Source of the DNA: Devosia sp. Root413D1
GTDB lineage: Bacteria; Pseudomonadota; Alphaproteobacteria; Rhizobiales; Devosiaceae
Direction: 5' to 3'
Length of the DNA stretch: 64,000 bases
NCBI RefSeq assembly: GCF_001425235.1
Contig: NZ_LMEA01000013.1
Span: 62,001 to 126,000, forward strand
Shown: piece after piece, positions 8,358 through 17,160 of the stretch
Position numbering within the stretch: the first letter of the stretch is position 1
How the letters are laid out: each line of letters opens with the position of its first letter
Program-made: the position numbers and the translations under genes
Notes under the pieces: generated by a model
The model's input: the letters and a program-made list of their open reading frames with translations, nothing else
Database searches by the model: none
Told to the model about the DNA's origin: nothing

Positions 8358-9140
8358 CTACTTCGGGATCGGCCAGAACGCCCGGACGCGCTCCTGGTAG
8401 GCGAGGAAGCGGTCGCCACGCGAACGCAGCATATGCGCCTCGAGCGGCGGAACACCCGAAACATGCACCAGCAACCAGTACATCATCGCCGGCGCCAGCA
8501 GCGTCAGCCAGCCCCAGGGATAGGCGAGGCTGACGCCGATTGGGATGTAGGCCAGCCAGTACAGCCACTCGAAGAAGTAGTTCGGGTGCCGGCTAAGCGA
8601 CCATAGCCCGAGATCGCAGACCCGCCCGGCATTGGCCCGATCGGCCTTGAACGCCCTGAGTTGCGCGTCGCTCACTGCTTCACCGGCGATCGCCAGCAGC
8701 GCAATGACCACCCCGAGAGCGTCGCCAAGGCCCAGCGGTGCTGGGTTCGCTGAAGCCGCGAGTGCCGCAACCACCAGCACCAAAGCCGCCGCGCCCTGGA
8801 TGTAGAGAAACACGAACAGCTGGCTCCGATAGCGCTCGCCCCAGCCGCGGCGCAACTCCGCATAGCGCGGATCATCGCCACCACTGAGGGTGCGGCGCGC
8901 GATATGGGTGCCGAGCCGCAGGGACCAGAGCGCCAGCAGCGCCATCACCAGCAGCGTCCGGCCGGTCATCATGCCGACCGCGGACCACCACACGGCGACG
9001 ACGCCAACCAGCCCGGTGCCATAACTCCAGAACGTGTCGGCCCAGCCGGAGCGCCCCGAGCTGACCACCACCCACCAGGCCAGCGCCATCACCGATGACA
9101 GCAACACCGCCGCGATAACGATCGCGGTGCCGCTGATCAT
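8358..9140 (-). CDS. DUF1295 family membrane protein (steroid 5-alpha-reductase-like)
   Basis: A 260-residue polytopic membrane protein with six or more hydrophobic segments. The C-terminal half carries the DUF1295/5-alpha-reductase signature, including LSRHPNYFFEWLYW and a final region in which RGDRFLAYQERVRAFWPIPK resembles isoprenylcysteine-methyltransferase-like folds. The family is predicted to act on lipids. It is the last gene of a three-gene unit: its ATG overlaps the DUF1365 stop by four bases (TCAT on the plus strand), implying translational coupling. Activity is inference. Confidence 0.9.
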   Translation of the reverse strand: MISGTAIVIAAVLLSSVMALAWWVVVSSGRSGWADTFWSYGTGLVGVVAVWWSAVGMMTGRTLLVMALLALWSLRLGTHIARRTLSGGDDPRYAELRRGWGERYRSQLFVFLYIQGAAALVLVVAALAASANPAPLGLGDALGVVIALLAIAGEAVSDAQLRAFKADRANAGRVCDLGLWSLSRHPNYFFEWLYWLAYIPIGVSLAYPWGWLTLLAPAMMYWLLVHVSGVPPLEAHMLRSRGDRFLAYQERVRAFWPIPK

Positions 9141-9931
9141 TCAACCTGCTCCGGCACACGCCGCTCGGAGACCCTCACCGTCCCCGACGCAATCCGCTGC
9201 CGCGCCGGCGACCAGTGGAAGAACGGCACCCCCTTGGCGATCAGCTTCAGCGCTTCCCAATAGATGCCGGCGACCACCTTCAGCGTCATCAGCGGGTAGC
9301 CGGCAAAGGCCCGCCACAGGGCCTGGTTCGACAGCTCTTCGCGCCGTCCGTGGAAACTGGCGGTGAGCAGCAGCCCCTCGGCATCGTCTTCGAGGATCGA
9401 GATGCCGACCCGCTCCCCGGGCGCGGTGATGCGAAAGCGATAGGTACAATCCATCGGCATGAAGGGCGAAACGAAGAACTGCTTCCTGGCCGCATGCCGC
9501 ACCACCCGCTCGCCACCACTGGCCGGCAGCGCATAGGTGTGGCGCTCGCCATGGGTATTGTGCACCTCGTAGAGAACCCCGGCGAGCCGCCCGTCCTGCC
9601 GATGGCAGAAGTAAACACTCAGCGGGTTGAAGACGAAGCCGAAGAGGCGCGGATAGCACAGCAGTTCGATCCGGCCGCCATCATAGCCGATACCAGCCTC
9701 CGCCAACCGCTCGGTCGCCCAGTCCCTGAGCGATGAGCGGCCATCGCCGTGATCGGCTTGCCGAAAGCTGAACAGGCCGCCGCGCTCAATGCGAAGCAGC
9801 GCAAACCGACCGGCAAGCTCATCGAGCTCGTCGAGGTCGAGCAGCAGGCAGAACACCTTGTAGCCAAGGCTATGGCGCTTCGGCCTGAGCCGGGTATGGG
9901 CGACCGAGCCGCGATACAGCGCCGACCTCAC
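9137..9931 (-). CDS. DUF1365 domain-containing protein
   Basis: The product (264 residues) opens SALYRGSVAHTRLRPKRHSL and holds the segment GFVFNPLSVYFCHR, both hallmarks of DUF1365. Members usually sit between an FAD-dependent oxidoreductase and a cyclopropane-fatty-acid-synthase-like methyltransferase, and are thought to help modify unsaturated acyl chains; the biochemical role is not settled. GTG 9931 overlaps the oxidoreductase stop (GTGA), and its own stop overlaps the DUF1295 start. The usual methyltransferase neighbour is missing here. Confidence 0.93.
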   Translation of the reverse strand: MRSALYRGSVAHTRLRPKRHSLGYKVFCLLLDLDELDELAGRFALLRIERGGLFSFRQADHGDGRSSLRDWATERLAEAGIGYDGGRIELLCYPRLFGFVFNPLSVYFCHRQDGRLAGVLYEVHNTHGERHTYALPASGGERVVRHAARKQFFVSPFMPMDCTYRFRITAPGERVGISILEDDAEGLLLTASFHGRREELSNQALWRAFAGYPLMTLKVVAGIYWEALKLIAKGVPFFHWSPARQRIASGTVRVSERRVPEQVE

Positions 9932-11274
9932 AGGGCCGTTTCCAGCACGGCCGGCGCCACAGCAATACGGCTGCGCTGCGCCGCCCAGGGCGGGTTAACG
10001 CCAAACTGGCCGGCGACCGCCAGGCCCGATTGCAGCGCGTCCTCGTGAAAACCGTAGCCGAAATAGCTGCCGCAGAACCAGGTGTTGCGCACCCCCTGCA
10101 GCCGCCACAGCTGATCCTGCGCTGCCAGCGCCGCGTGATCGAACAGCGGGTGGGTGTATTCGAAACTGCGGATGACGCTCTCGGGCCGCGGCTGCCGCGA
10201 CGGGTTCAGCGTCAGGAACAGCTGCCGGCGGGTGCGCAGCGATTGCAGGTGGTTCATCCAGTAGCTGACGCAAAGCGGCCGGTCGGCGCGGGCATCGTCC
10301 GAACCGATATAGTTCCAGCTGGCCCAGACCGACCGGCGCCGCGGCATCAGCGCCGGGTCATCGTGCAACACCGCGACATTGGGGGTGTAGCGAAAGGCGC
10401 CGAGCACCGCCTGCTCGTCGTCGGAAGCATCGTCGAGCAGCCCCAGCGCCTGGTCGGCATGGGCGCCGATCACCACGTCGGTGAACACCTCGCGCCCGCC
10501 CGCGACGTCGTTGACGAACACCAGCCCGCCCGTGCGGCTGACCCGGGTGGCGCCCGGGCGGCGCTGCATGGCGGTGCCGATATCGGCCAGCAGCGCGTCG
10601 ACATAGCTGCGGCTGCCGCCGAGCACGGTGCGCCATTGCGGCCGCCTGGTGACCTGCAGCAGCCCGTGGCTGGTGAAGAAACGGAGAAAGGAGCGCATCG
10701 GGTAGTGCCGCATCTGCTCCGAGGTGGTCGACCAGATCGCCGCGCACATCGGCAGCACATGCTCCTCGACCAGCGCCCGCGACCAGCCGCCGCTATCGAG
10801 GAACTCACCCAGCGAGATGGCCTCCATGGCGCGCTCGTCGAGCCCACGCGTCACTTCGTAGAACTTTACGATATCGGCAATCATCCGCCAGAACCGCGGG
10901 TTGACCAGGTTGCGTTTCTGCCCGAACAGCCCGAACGGCCGGCTGGAATATTCGACCCGCCCGTCGCCCACCGACACCCCGAGCGACATGTCGGAATCGA
11001 CGCTTGCGACCTGGAGGTGCTCGAGCAGCGCGGTGAAGTTTGGGTAGTTGCCGGGGTTGTAAACGATGAAGCCGGTATCGACGGCGACCGGTCCTTCCGG
11101 GCACTCCACATCGACGGTGTTGGCATGCCCACCGAGCCAGCCATTGGCCTCATACAGCACCACCTCGTGCCGCCGGCTCAGCAGCCAGGCCGCCGATAGC
11201 CCGGCAATGCCCGCGCCGATGATTGCAATGCGCCGTCCCGACGCCCGTGCCTGGTCTTGGTGGAGATGCCGCAC
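9928..11274 (-). CDS. FAD-dependent amine-oxidase-type oxidoreductase
   Basis: A 448-residue flavoprotein. The Rossmann FAD-binding motif IAIIGAGIAGLSAAWLLS begins near residue 15 and is followed by the conserved GGHANTVD segment of this subfamily. The C-terminal FAD contact (NTWFCGSYFGYGFHEDALQS) is also clear. This family is linked to DUF1365 and cyclopropane/furan fatty-acid-type genes; in Rhodobacter sphaeroides related genes belong to the RpoE-ChrR singlet-oxygen regulon (knowledge recalled, not shown here). Translation starts at GTG 11274. It is the first gene of the unit, read from a candidate ECF-type promoter at 11308-11334. Confidence 0.93.
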   Translation of the reverse strand: MRHLHQDQARASGRRIAIIGAGIAGLSAAWLLSRRHEVVLYEANGWLGGHANTVDVECPEGPVAVDTGFIVYNPGNYPNFTALLEHLQVASVDSDMSLGVSVGDGRVEYSSRPFGLFGQKRNLVNPRFWRMIADIVKFYEVTRGLDERAMEAISLGEFLDSGGWSRALVEEHVLPMCAAIWSTTSEQMRHYPMRSFLRFFTSHGLLQVTRRPQWRTVLGGSRSYVDALLADIGTAMQRRPGATRVSRTGGLVFVNDVAGGREVFTDVVIGAHADQALGLLDDASDDEQAVLGAFRYTPNVAVLHDDPALMPRRRSVWASWNYIGSDDARADRPLCVSYWMNHLQSLRTRRQLFLTLNPSRQPRPESVIRSFEYTHPLFDHAALAAQDQLWRLQGVRNTWFCGSYFGYGFHEDALQSGLAVAGQFGVNPPWAAQRSRIAVAPAVLETAL

Positions 11275-11307
11275 CTGAATTTCCTATCCGCTGCCGATGG
11301 GAGGAAC

Positions 11308-11334
11308 TACGGGTCGCGGGCGCGAATTGTTTCA
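11308..11334 (-). promoter_or_regulatory. Candidate ECF-sigma promoter for the oxidoreductase unit
   Basis: On the minus strand TGAAAC (11329-11334) and CGTA (11308-11311) are separated by 17 bases, about 34 bases before the GTG start. The divergent DUF2177 gene has the same arrangement (GAAAC-N17-CGTT). The match to alphaproteobacterial ECF-type promoters (GGAAC-N16/17-CGTT) is approximate. Confidence 0.45.
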
Positions 11335-11358
11335 GGCGCGGCAAAAAACTCTGGCGGG

Positions 11359-11385
11359 TGAAACAGTTGGCGGTTTCGGCCCGTT
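11359..11385 (+). promoter_or_regulatory. Candidate ECF-sigma promoter for the DUF2177 gene
   Basis: TGAAAC (11359-11364) and CGTT (11382-11385), spacer 17, end about 34 bases before ATG 11419. It mirrors the divergent promoter candidate at 11308-11334, including the bases following the -35 (A-A/G-T-T-G/C-G-C). Confidence 0.45.
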
Positions 11386-11418
11386 ACTTCCGGCTCAGCC
11401 GGCTCTGGAGACCGCCGC

Positions 11419-11826
11419 ATGCCACCTTTCGTCGTCGCCTATGCCGGAGCCGCCATCACTATGCTGGCGCTCGATGCGCTCTGGCTCACCACCATGGTGC
11501 CACGCCTCTACCAGCCGCAGTTGGGCAGTCTCCTCGCAGAGCGGCCCAACCTGGCGGTAGCCGGAGTGTTCTACCTGCTCTACCTTGTCGGAGTGCTGGT
11601 CTTCGCCATCCTGCCGGCGCTCGAAGCGCGCAGCTGGCTGGCGGCGCTGGGCTTCGGTGCGCTGCTCGGCCTTGTCGCCTACGGCACCTACGACTTCACC
11701 AACCTCTCGACCCTGCGCAACTGGCCGCTGAGCCTCAGCCTGATCGACGTCGCCTGGGGCACCGCCCTCACCGCCGTCACCGCGCTCGGCGGTTACTGGG
11801 CGGTACGCTGGTTGCTGCCGGGCTGA
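11419..11826 (+). CDS. DUF2177 family membrane protein
   Basis: A 135-residue integral membrane protein with four predicted transmembrane helices; the segment ALDALWLTTMVPRLYQPQLG near residues 15-35 and the YDFTNLSTLRNWP stretch near residue 93 are typical of DUF2177. The function is unknown. The divergent position from the FAD-oxidoreductase/DUF1365/DUF1295 unit, with matching promoter elements, supports the known association of this family with that cluster and suggests co-regulation. Confidence 0.88.
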   Translation: MPPFVVAYAGAAITMLALDALWLTTMVPRLYQPQLGSLLAERPNLAVAGVFYLLYLVGVLVFAILPALEARSWLAALGFGALLGLVAYGTYDFTNLSTLRNWPLSLSLIDVAWGTALTAVTALGGYWAVRWLLPG

Positions 11827-11908
11827 GGCGCCCTCTACAGATCTACGGTGTCATCAAATGACCGCCGGGCGGCGGTGTTCGTACCACCGCAAACGCCCCA
11901 AACTCGGT

Positions 11909-11986
11909 GTCATCCCAGCGAAAGCTGGGACCCAACGTTCAGCTGGCGCAAGCGGATGAGTGGGTCCCAGCTTTCGCTGGGATGAC
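11909..11986. repeat. Long inverted repeat with 26-bp perfect arms (family B)
   Basis: Positions 11909-11934 and 11961-11986 are exact reverse complements. The element begins GTCATCCCAGCGAAAG and the loop is 26 bases. Conceptual translation of this repeat gives the WVPAFAGMT peptide familiar from spurious annotations in alphaproteobacteria. It lies between the convergent DUF2177 and M48 protease genes and could serve as a bidirectional terminator. Confidence 0.88.
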
Positions 11987-12061
11987 AGCCGGTGGGGAGG
12001 GAGAGCTCGAGGCTAACCACTGGGTTAGAAACAACCGCTTCTCAGCAAACCGCCCCGTCGC

Positions 12062-13528
12062 CTACTCGACCGTGACGATCTTGTACTTCTGCCCCGCCAC
12101 CAGCGTGTCGCCCGGGTAGAGGTTGTTGAGGATGTAGAACAGGTCGGTGCCGCGACTGAGCCCGCTCATCCGGCGCGCCAGCGAGTCCGCCGTATCGACG
12201 TTGCCGGCAGTGACGGTGCGGACCACCAGCTTCTTGACCAGTCCAAGGTCCTTGGCGGTCGCCGCCCGGAAGCTCTTCAGCGTCGCTTCGGCGGCTTTGG
12301 TGAAAGCCGGGTTGTCGAACTTGGCGGCAAAGATGAAGCGATAAACTCGCCCATCATGCCGCACCACGGCCACGCGAAAATTCCACTGCGGGGTGACGGC
12401 GACGCCCGTCGCCATCTCGAAGCCGTTGGCGCTCTCGCGTTTCACCGTCGCGGGCTGCAGCCCGGCGATCCAGCCGGACTTCAGATAATCCTCGAGCCCC
12501 ATCGACGCCGGCACCTCGGCGCTGTCGAAGCGCACTGCCTCGCCCTCGCCGGCAACACCGACGACGGCGCCCTTCGAGATCTGCAGCGTATAGTTCTGCG
12601 GCACCTCGAAGGTGAACTTCAGCGTCGGATTGATATAGCGGCGGCCGACCACGGCGCCCTGCGCCGGGCTGTCGCCGAAGGCGAGCCCTTCGATGCCGGC
12701 CATGTAGCCATCACGCGCCGTTTCGCCCAGGCCCGGGGCGCCGAAGAAGGCGCGCGCCGTCTCGATCGCCTTCTGGACGCGATCTGGGGTCGAGGGGTGC
12801 GAGGAGAGGAAATCGCCTTCCTGGTCGGCATCGCCGGCCGAGAAATGCGCGAACCGGCCCATGGCGCCGAGGAAGCGCGCCGCCGCGTGCGGGTCGTAAC
12901 CGGCGCGGCCGGAGGTCAAAATGCCCTCCTTGTCGGCGGCCAGTTCCTGCTGCTGGCTGAACGCCGCCAGCGACATCTTCGAGCGGTTCGACGCCTGGTC
13001 GGTGGCGGTATCGGCGCCGAACACGCCGGTCACCACCTTGTCGACGATCTCGTTGGTACGCACCCGGTTGGTGCGGGCGCGGGCATGCTTCAGCGTCACG
13101 TGCGCGATCTCGTGCGCCAGCACGGCCGCGATTTCCGAGGTATCGGAGGCGAGCGCCAGGATGCCGCGGGTGACATAGACATAGCCGCCCGGCAGCGCAA
13201 AGGCGTTGACCTCGGCGGTATCGAGAATAGTGACGGTGAATTTCTGGTTCGGCTGGTCGGCGGCGGCAAGCAGCCGCCCGACGATCCGCGCGATCATGAT
13301 CTCGGCCTGGCGGTCCGAATAGATGCCACCATAGGAGGCGACGATGCGCGGATGCTCGCGTGCCCCGATCGCGTCTTCCTCCGGATCGTCGGACGCGACG
13401 ATCGGCGCGTTCTGCCCCTCGGTGCGGGTCGTCGTGACCCCGGGCAGGCTCGAGCAGGCGGCAAGCACTGCGAGGAGTGCTGCTGCGAGCGGGGCGCCGA
13501 GCGCCGTGATCATCGAACGCGACTTCAT
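12062..13528 (-). CDS. M48 family metalloprotease, lipoprotein
   Basis: A zinc protease predicted to act in envelope quality control. Residues 1-25 form a lipoprotein signal with lipobox LAAC. The catalytic HEIAH motif is at residues 139-143, with the third zinc ligand (E of QQELAADKEG) about 55-60 residues on. A C-terminal ~45-residue segment (FYILNNLYPGDTLVAGQKYK) looks LysM-like, hinting at peptidoglycan attachment, as in BepA/LoiP-type proteins. At 488 residues it is longer than minimal family members. It overlaps the downstream nuclease gene arrangement by four bases (ATGA), suggesting one transcript with the nuclease gene upstream. Confidence 0.93.
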   Translation of the reverse strand: MKSRSMITALGAPLAAALLAVLAACSSLPGVTTTRTEGQNAPIVASDDPEEDAIGAREHPRIVASYGGIYSDRQAEIMIARIVGRLLAAADQPNQKFTVTILDTAEVNAFALPGGYVYVTRGILALASDTSEIAAVLAHEIAHVTLKHARARTNRVRTNEIVDKVVTGVFGADTATDQASNRSKMSLAAFSQQQELAADKEGILTSGRAGYDPHAAARFLGAMGRFAHFSAGDADQEGDFLSSHPSTPDRVQKAIETARAFFGAPGLGETARDGYMAGIEGLAFGDSPAQGAVVGRRYINPTLKFTFEVPQNYTLQISKGAVVGVAGEGEAVRFDSAEVPASMGLEDYLKSGWIAGLQPATVKRESANGFEMATGVAVTPQWNFRVAVVRHDGRVYRFIFAAKFDNPAFTKAAEATLKSFRAATAKDLGLVKKLVVRTVTAGNVDTADSLARRMSGLSRGTDLFYILNNLYPGDTLVAGQKYKIVTVE

Positions 13529-14349
13529 GGAGCGAGGAGAACCTCTATCTGCTCTGGATGGGTGACTTCGACCCGCGGGCCATCGACGTCATCCACCCAG
13601 CCTCTGATCCGCACGAGGGCACCCTCGAGCTTAAGGGGGTCGAGACCGGACCGCGAAAACAGCTGGACCGCTGACCGCTCAAGTACGGCGGTGAAGTCCT
13701 CTTTCCACGATCGGCCAAAATTCAGGTAGATGCGCCCCTGCGCCTCGTCGGCGAGAAGCACCCGACCCTCCACCAGCTCGTAGTGACCCAGGCGCCCAGC
13801 CAGTTCAGCCGGCCGGTCCGCCCGCCGCACGAGATAGTAGGGATCGGCCCAGATGCCAAGCTTCATCAGCCGCGCCGAGCCTTCGGCACTGAGCAACTGT
13901 GGCAGACATGCACGATTATCGGGGAATGAGTAGACCCGCGCCCAGCCGTCGGCGATCATCCGCTGCTGCACCCAGAGCTCGGGCGTATCGACGACGAATA
14001 ACTGCCCCAGCGTCCGGCCGTGCCGGTCGACCTGCTCGCCGCCATGGCGCACCGCAACCCGTTTGCCGAGCGTCAGCGCTTCCAGCGCCAGCCGCGCCTC
14101 CTCAGCCTTCGGCCAGGTCTCGAAACCCTCACGCCCCAGCGGCAGCTTGGGCGCCTGCGTGCCGATCAGGCGAACCACCACACCGGTATCGAGCACCACC
14201 GTGTCGCCGTCGGTCACCGACATGACCGTGCCTTTGGGGCCGTCGACCAGCCCGTCACAGCCCATGGCAAGGGCGCTCAACGGCATGGCGACGAACACCG
14301 CAGCCGCAGCAAATCTGAGCACATTGAAGGCAAGCAAGTTTGGCCCCAT
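13525..14349 (-). CDS. Thermonuclease family (SNase-like) secreted protein
   Basis: The ATG at 14349 gives 274 residues with a signal peptide (hydrophobic AAAAVFVAMPLSALA, cleavage before MGCDG). The SNase-like domain occupies roughly residues 40-160: VTDGDTVVL, then RLIGTQAPKL, a basic R in the KRVAVRHGG region and GRTLGQLFV. A TTG at 14364 would add five residues without a good ribosome binding site. The remaining C-terminal 110 residues (YLVRRADRPAELAGRLG...) are an OB-like extension seen in rhizobial homologues. It is co-transcribed with the M48 protease gene (4-base overlap). Confidence 0.87.
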   Translation of the reverse strand: MGPNLLAFNVLRFAAAAVFVAMPLSALAMGCDGLVDGPKGTVMSVTDGDTVVLDTGVVVRLIGTQAPKLPLGREGFETWPKAEEARLALEALTLGKRVAVRHGGEQVDRHGRTLGQLFVVDTPELWVQQRMIADGWARVYSFPDNRACLPQLLSAEGSARLMKLGIWADPYYLVRRADRPAELAGRLGHYELVEGRVLLADEAQGRIYLNFGRSWKEDFTAVLERSAVQLFSRSGLDPLKLEGALVRIRGWVDDVDGPRVEVTHPEQIEVLLAP

Positions 14350-14552
14350 CCGACGACATGGCAAACTGCACGAAATTGCGGCGAAATTCTTCCATCTCGC
14401 GGCGGCACGACGACGAATGTTGCACCTTGGCCACTTCTCCTCAGGAGTGATTCGGCAGCGTGATAGTTCAACCGCTTGCAGCAGGTCACCGTTTCGAGGA
14501 AACGGCGGCGTGCTTTAGGATCACGCCGATTCTGCTGCCGGACCCCTGACCG

Positions 14553-15263
14553 ATGCTCGCCGAACTCTTCGTCTATGCTGCGAGCTATCGCCCGACGCCG
14601 CCGGCGTTCCGTTCGCATCTGAGCGAGGCGGTGGGCCTGTGGGCCCGCGGCCAGCGCCAGACCCGCGCCTGGGCTCCGCATCTGGCCAACTCCCGCGGCC
14701 TGATCGACACCACCATCGACGACCTGACCGCGCGTCGCACCGTGGTGGTGCTCGGCTCCGGCCCGCTGTTCGATGTGCCGGTCGAATCGCTCTGCCGTAC
14801 CTTCAAGCGCGTGATCCTCGTCGACCGTATCCACCTTTCGACCGTCGGCCAGCGGATCGACCGCTATCCCAATGTCGAGCGCCAATGGCGCGACCTGTCG
14901 ACGGCGAGCAATCCTGGCGCCCTCGACTTCCTCGAAGCGATCGATGATCTCGACTGGGTGATCTCGCTGAGCCTCGTCAGCCAGCTGGCGCGCGCCGCGC
15001 CGGGAGCAGAGCGGCAGGTGGTCGACGGCCATCTCGACAAGCTCGCCATCCTCCCCTGCCCCGCAACGCTGGTGACCGATCTCGATTATCGCGTGTTCAA
15101 CCGGCACGGCGTGATGCTCGACACTGCCGACCTGCTGCACGGTCGCCCTGTGCCGCGCAGCGGCCTGCGCTGGAAATGGGAAGTGGCGCCCTTCGGCGAG
15201 GAAGGCCACCACACCCGTCGCGTGCATTCGATGGCGGCGTGGCCCGACTGGCGCCACGCCTGA
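14553..15263 (+). CDS. Conserved protein with Rossmann-like nucleotide-binding fold, function unknown
   Basis: A 236-residue soluble protein. Residues 60-85 (TVVVLGSGPLFDVPVESL) followed by KRVILVDRIHL look like the first two strands of a Rossmann fold, with the acidic residue at the end of strand 2 as in SAM- or NAD-binding proteins. Basic and aromatic residues dominate the C-terminus (LRWKWEVAPFGE). I do not know a named function; an S-adenosylmethionine-dependent methyltransferase-like role is possible. It is divergent from the nuclease gene and faces osmC with 13 bases between. Confidence 0.72.
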   Translation: MLAELFVYAASYRPTPPAFRSHLSEAVGLWARGQRQTRAWAPHLANSRGLIDTTIDDLTARRTVVVLGSGPLFDVPVESLCRTFKRVILVDRIHLSTVGQRIDRYPNVERQWRDLSTASNPGALDFLEAIDDLDWVISLSLVSQLARAAPGAERQVVDGHLDKLAILPCPATLVTDLDYRVFNRHGVMLDTADLLHGRPVPRSGLRWKWEVAPFGEEGHHTRRVHSMAAWPDWRHA

Positions 15264-15276
15264 CCTCTCGGCTGGC

Positions 15277-15702
15277 TCAGACCAGGCGCGCGTCCAGCGT
15301 CACCTTGATGGCGCCGAGCGCCCGCGACACCGGGCACTCGGCCTTGGCCTTCTCGGCCAGTTCCTGGAACTTCGCCGCATCGATCCCCGGCACCTTGCCC
15401 TCGACTGTCAGCGCACTGCCGACGATGCCGGTACCGGGAATGAGCTCGACCGCCGCGGTGACCTTGAGGTTCTCGGCCGTGGTGCCGTTGGCGGCGAGGA
15501 AGGCGCTGAACTGCATGGCAAAGCAGCCCGAATGCGCCGCCGCGATCAGCTCTTCCGGGTTGGTGCCCGATTGGCCGCTTTCGTCGACGAAGCGTCCCTT
15601 GAAGGTGTAGGGCAGGCCCGCGAAAGCGCCGCTCAGCACATCGAGCGTGCCGGTCCCCTCCTGCAACGTTCCCTTCCAGTTGGCGGTGGCAGTACGCTTC
15701 AT
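15277..15702 (-). CDS. osmC: OsmC family peroxiredoxin
   Basis: Thiol-dependent hydroperoxide reductase of the OsmC branch. The 141-residue protein starts KRTATANWKGTLQEGTG and has the two redox cysteines of the family, one in AHSGCFAMQF (near residue 60) and one in KAECPVSRALG (near residue 125). The N-terminal region is OsmC rather than Ohr in pattern. It is a single gene, divergent from the L,D-transpeptidase gene across about 200 bases that could hold a stress promoter, though I see no clear one. Confidence 0.93.
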   Translation of the reverse strand: MKRTATANWKGTLQEGTGTLDVLSGAFAGLPYTFKGRFVDESGQSGTNPEELIAAAHSGCFAMQFSAFLAANGTTAENLKVTAAVELIPGTGIVGSALTVEGKVPGIDAAKFQELAEKAKAECPVSRALGAIKVTLDARLV

Positions 15703-15912
15703 CAGAAAACTCCATTGGTTTCGATCATTGGCGGGCGCGAGACTAGCGCTTCGGTGACCCCGCTTGCCAGCCCGGCCACGAGCCGTCCGAGCCGCCGCAT
15801 CAACGGCCTCTGCTGCGGAGGGTTCCAGGCCGGCGGCGGCGCCGATATTGCCGCTGGCAAGGGCTGGGTAACCATCCGCCTCTATCCTCTGCCGCGAGTG
15901 ATCGAGAGTGCC

Positions 15913-16728
15913 ATGCGTAAATCCCCCGTGCCTGCCCTGCTGACCGTTCTGTTGCTGACCTTCGTCCTTGCCGGCTGCTCGTCATTGGGCGGCCTCACCA
16001 AGGACAAGCAGCCGCTTTCCGCCCGCACGGTCAGCGTGCTGGCGGCGCTCGACACCACGCCCGCCGCGCCGATGCTGGTGCGCGTCTTCAAGGAGAGCTC
16101 GGAGCTCGAAGTCTGGAAGCCCGACAGCCGCGGCAGCTATCGCCTGTTCAAGACCTATGCCATCTGCAAATGGTCCGGTGAACTGGGGCCGAAGGTCAAG
16201 GAAGGCGACTACCAGTCGCCCGAAGGCTTTTATGAGGTGACGCCGGGGATGATGAACCCCAAATCCAGCTATTACCTCTCGTTCAACACCGGTTTCCCCA
16301 ACCGGCTCGACCGCGCCCAGGGCCGCAGCGGCACCAACCTGATGATCCATGGCGATTGCAAATCGGTCGGCTGCTACGCCATGACCGACGAGCAGATGAA
16401 GGAAATCTATGCCCTGGCGCGCGAGAGCTTTGCCGGCGGCAATCCGAGCTTCAAGCTGGAACTCTATCCGTTCCGCATGACCGAGGCCAACCTGACCCGG
16501 CACGCCACGAACCCCAACATCGCATTCTGGCGCAATCTCAAAGAGGGCTACGACGTACTGGCTCAGACGCAGCGGCCGGCAGCTGTCGGGACCTGCGGCG
16601 GCCGCTATGTCTTCAATGCCGGCACCACCAGCCTCCCCAACGACCCGCTGGGCGCCTGCCCGGCCGACGCGGCTGCCCCGAGCACTGCCGACCTCGCCGT
16701 CGCCGCCGGCAATCCGGCGTTCTCTTAA
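15913..16728 (+). CDS. L,D-transpeptidase (ErfK/YafK type) lipoprotein
   Basis: A 271-residue peptidoglycan-remodelling enzyme. The N-terminus from ATG 15913 is a lipoprotein signal with lipobox LAGC. The YkuD-type catalytic motif appears as H146-G-D-C-K-S-V-G-C154-Y-A-M-T-D, with C154 the expected nucleophile. Longer frames reaching back to 15532 run through the osmC promoter region and are not plausible. After the catalytic domain an ~80-residue Ala/Pro-rich tail follows. It ends 34 bases before the convergent cupin gene. Confidence 0.9.
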   Translation: MRKSPVPALLTVLLLTFVLAGCSSLGGLTKDKQPLSARTVSVLAALDTTPAAPMLVRVFKESSELEVWKPDSRGSYRLFKTYAICKWSGELGPKVKEGDYQSPEGFYEVTPGMMNPKSSYYLSFNTGFPNRLDRAQGRSGTNLMIHGDCKSVGCYAMTDEQMKEIYALARESFAGGNPSFKLELYPFRMTEANLTRHATNPNIAFWRNLKEGYDVLAQTQRPAAVGTCGGRYVFNAGTTSLPNDPLGACPADAAAPSTADLAVAAGNPAFS

Positions 16729-16762
16729 GGCGGCGACCAGCACTGCGGCGAGGGCGACAAGG

Positions 16763-17143
16763 TCACGCCACGCCGCCGCCCTCGTGATCCACCGCCTGCC
16801 GCTTGCCGGTCGAGAACATGATCAGCGCGAACACCGGTTCCGTGCCGACCGCCCTGGCCCAGTGCCGCACATCCTGCGGGATGCGGATGATGTCGCCGGC
16901 GCCCAGCATCACCGTCTCCTCACCCAGCTTATGCTCACACGATCCCGAGACCACGTAGAGGAACTCCTCGCAATTGGGGTGCGAGTGCAGCGGGTTACGC
17001 TCCCCCGGCTTGATGAAGCAGGTGCCGAAGGTCATCTCGGTCCCCGCCATCGATTTGTCGGTGATCTTCCAGTTGAGCTCGCCCCAGCCGGTATTGACCC
17101 GCTCGCCATCGGCGGCGCGGGCAACGAACGTCTCGATCGTCAT
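16763..17143 (-). CDS. Single-domain cupin protein
   Basis: A 126-residue beta-barrel protein with both cupin motifs: LHSHPNCEEFLYVVSG (metal ligands His, His, Glu) and, further on, GDIIRIPQDVRHWARAVG with the last His. It probably binds a metal and a small polar ligand or acts as a sugar-related isomerase or sensor. It is the last gene of the minus-strand carbohydrate unit, 17 bases after the Gfo/Idh/MocA gene, so a role in the same sugar pathway is inferred. Confidence 0.9.
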   Translation of the reverse strand: MTIETFVARAADGERVNTGWGELNWKITDKSMAGTEMTFGTCFIKPGERNPLHSHPNCEEFLYVVSGSCEHKLGEETVMLGAGDIIRIPQDVRHWARAVGTEPVFALIMFSTGKRQAVDHEGGGVA

Positions 17144-17160
17144 CGCCTGGCTCCCTGCGC

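Noticed and set aside
11907-12119. Frame encoding WVPAFAGMT
   Set aside because: It is translation through the 26-bp inverted repeat, a known artefact.
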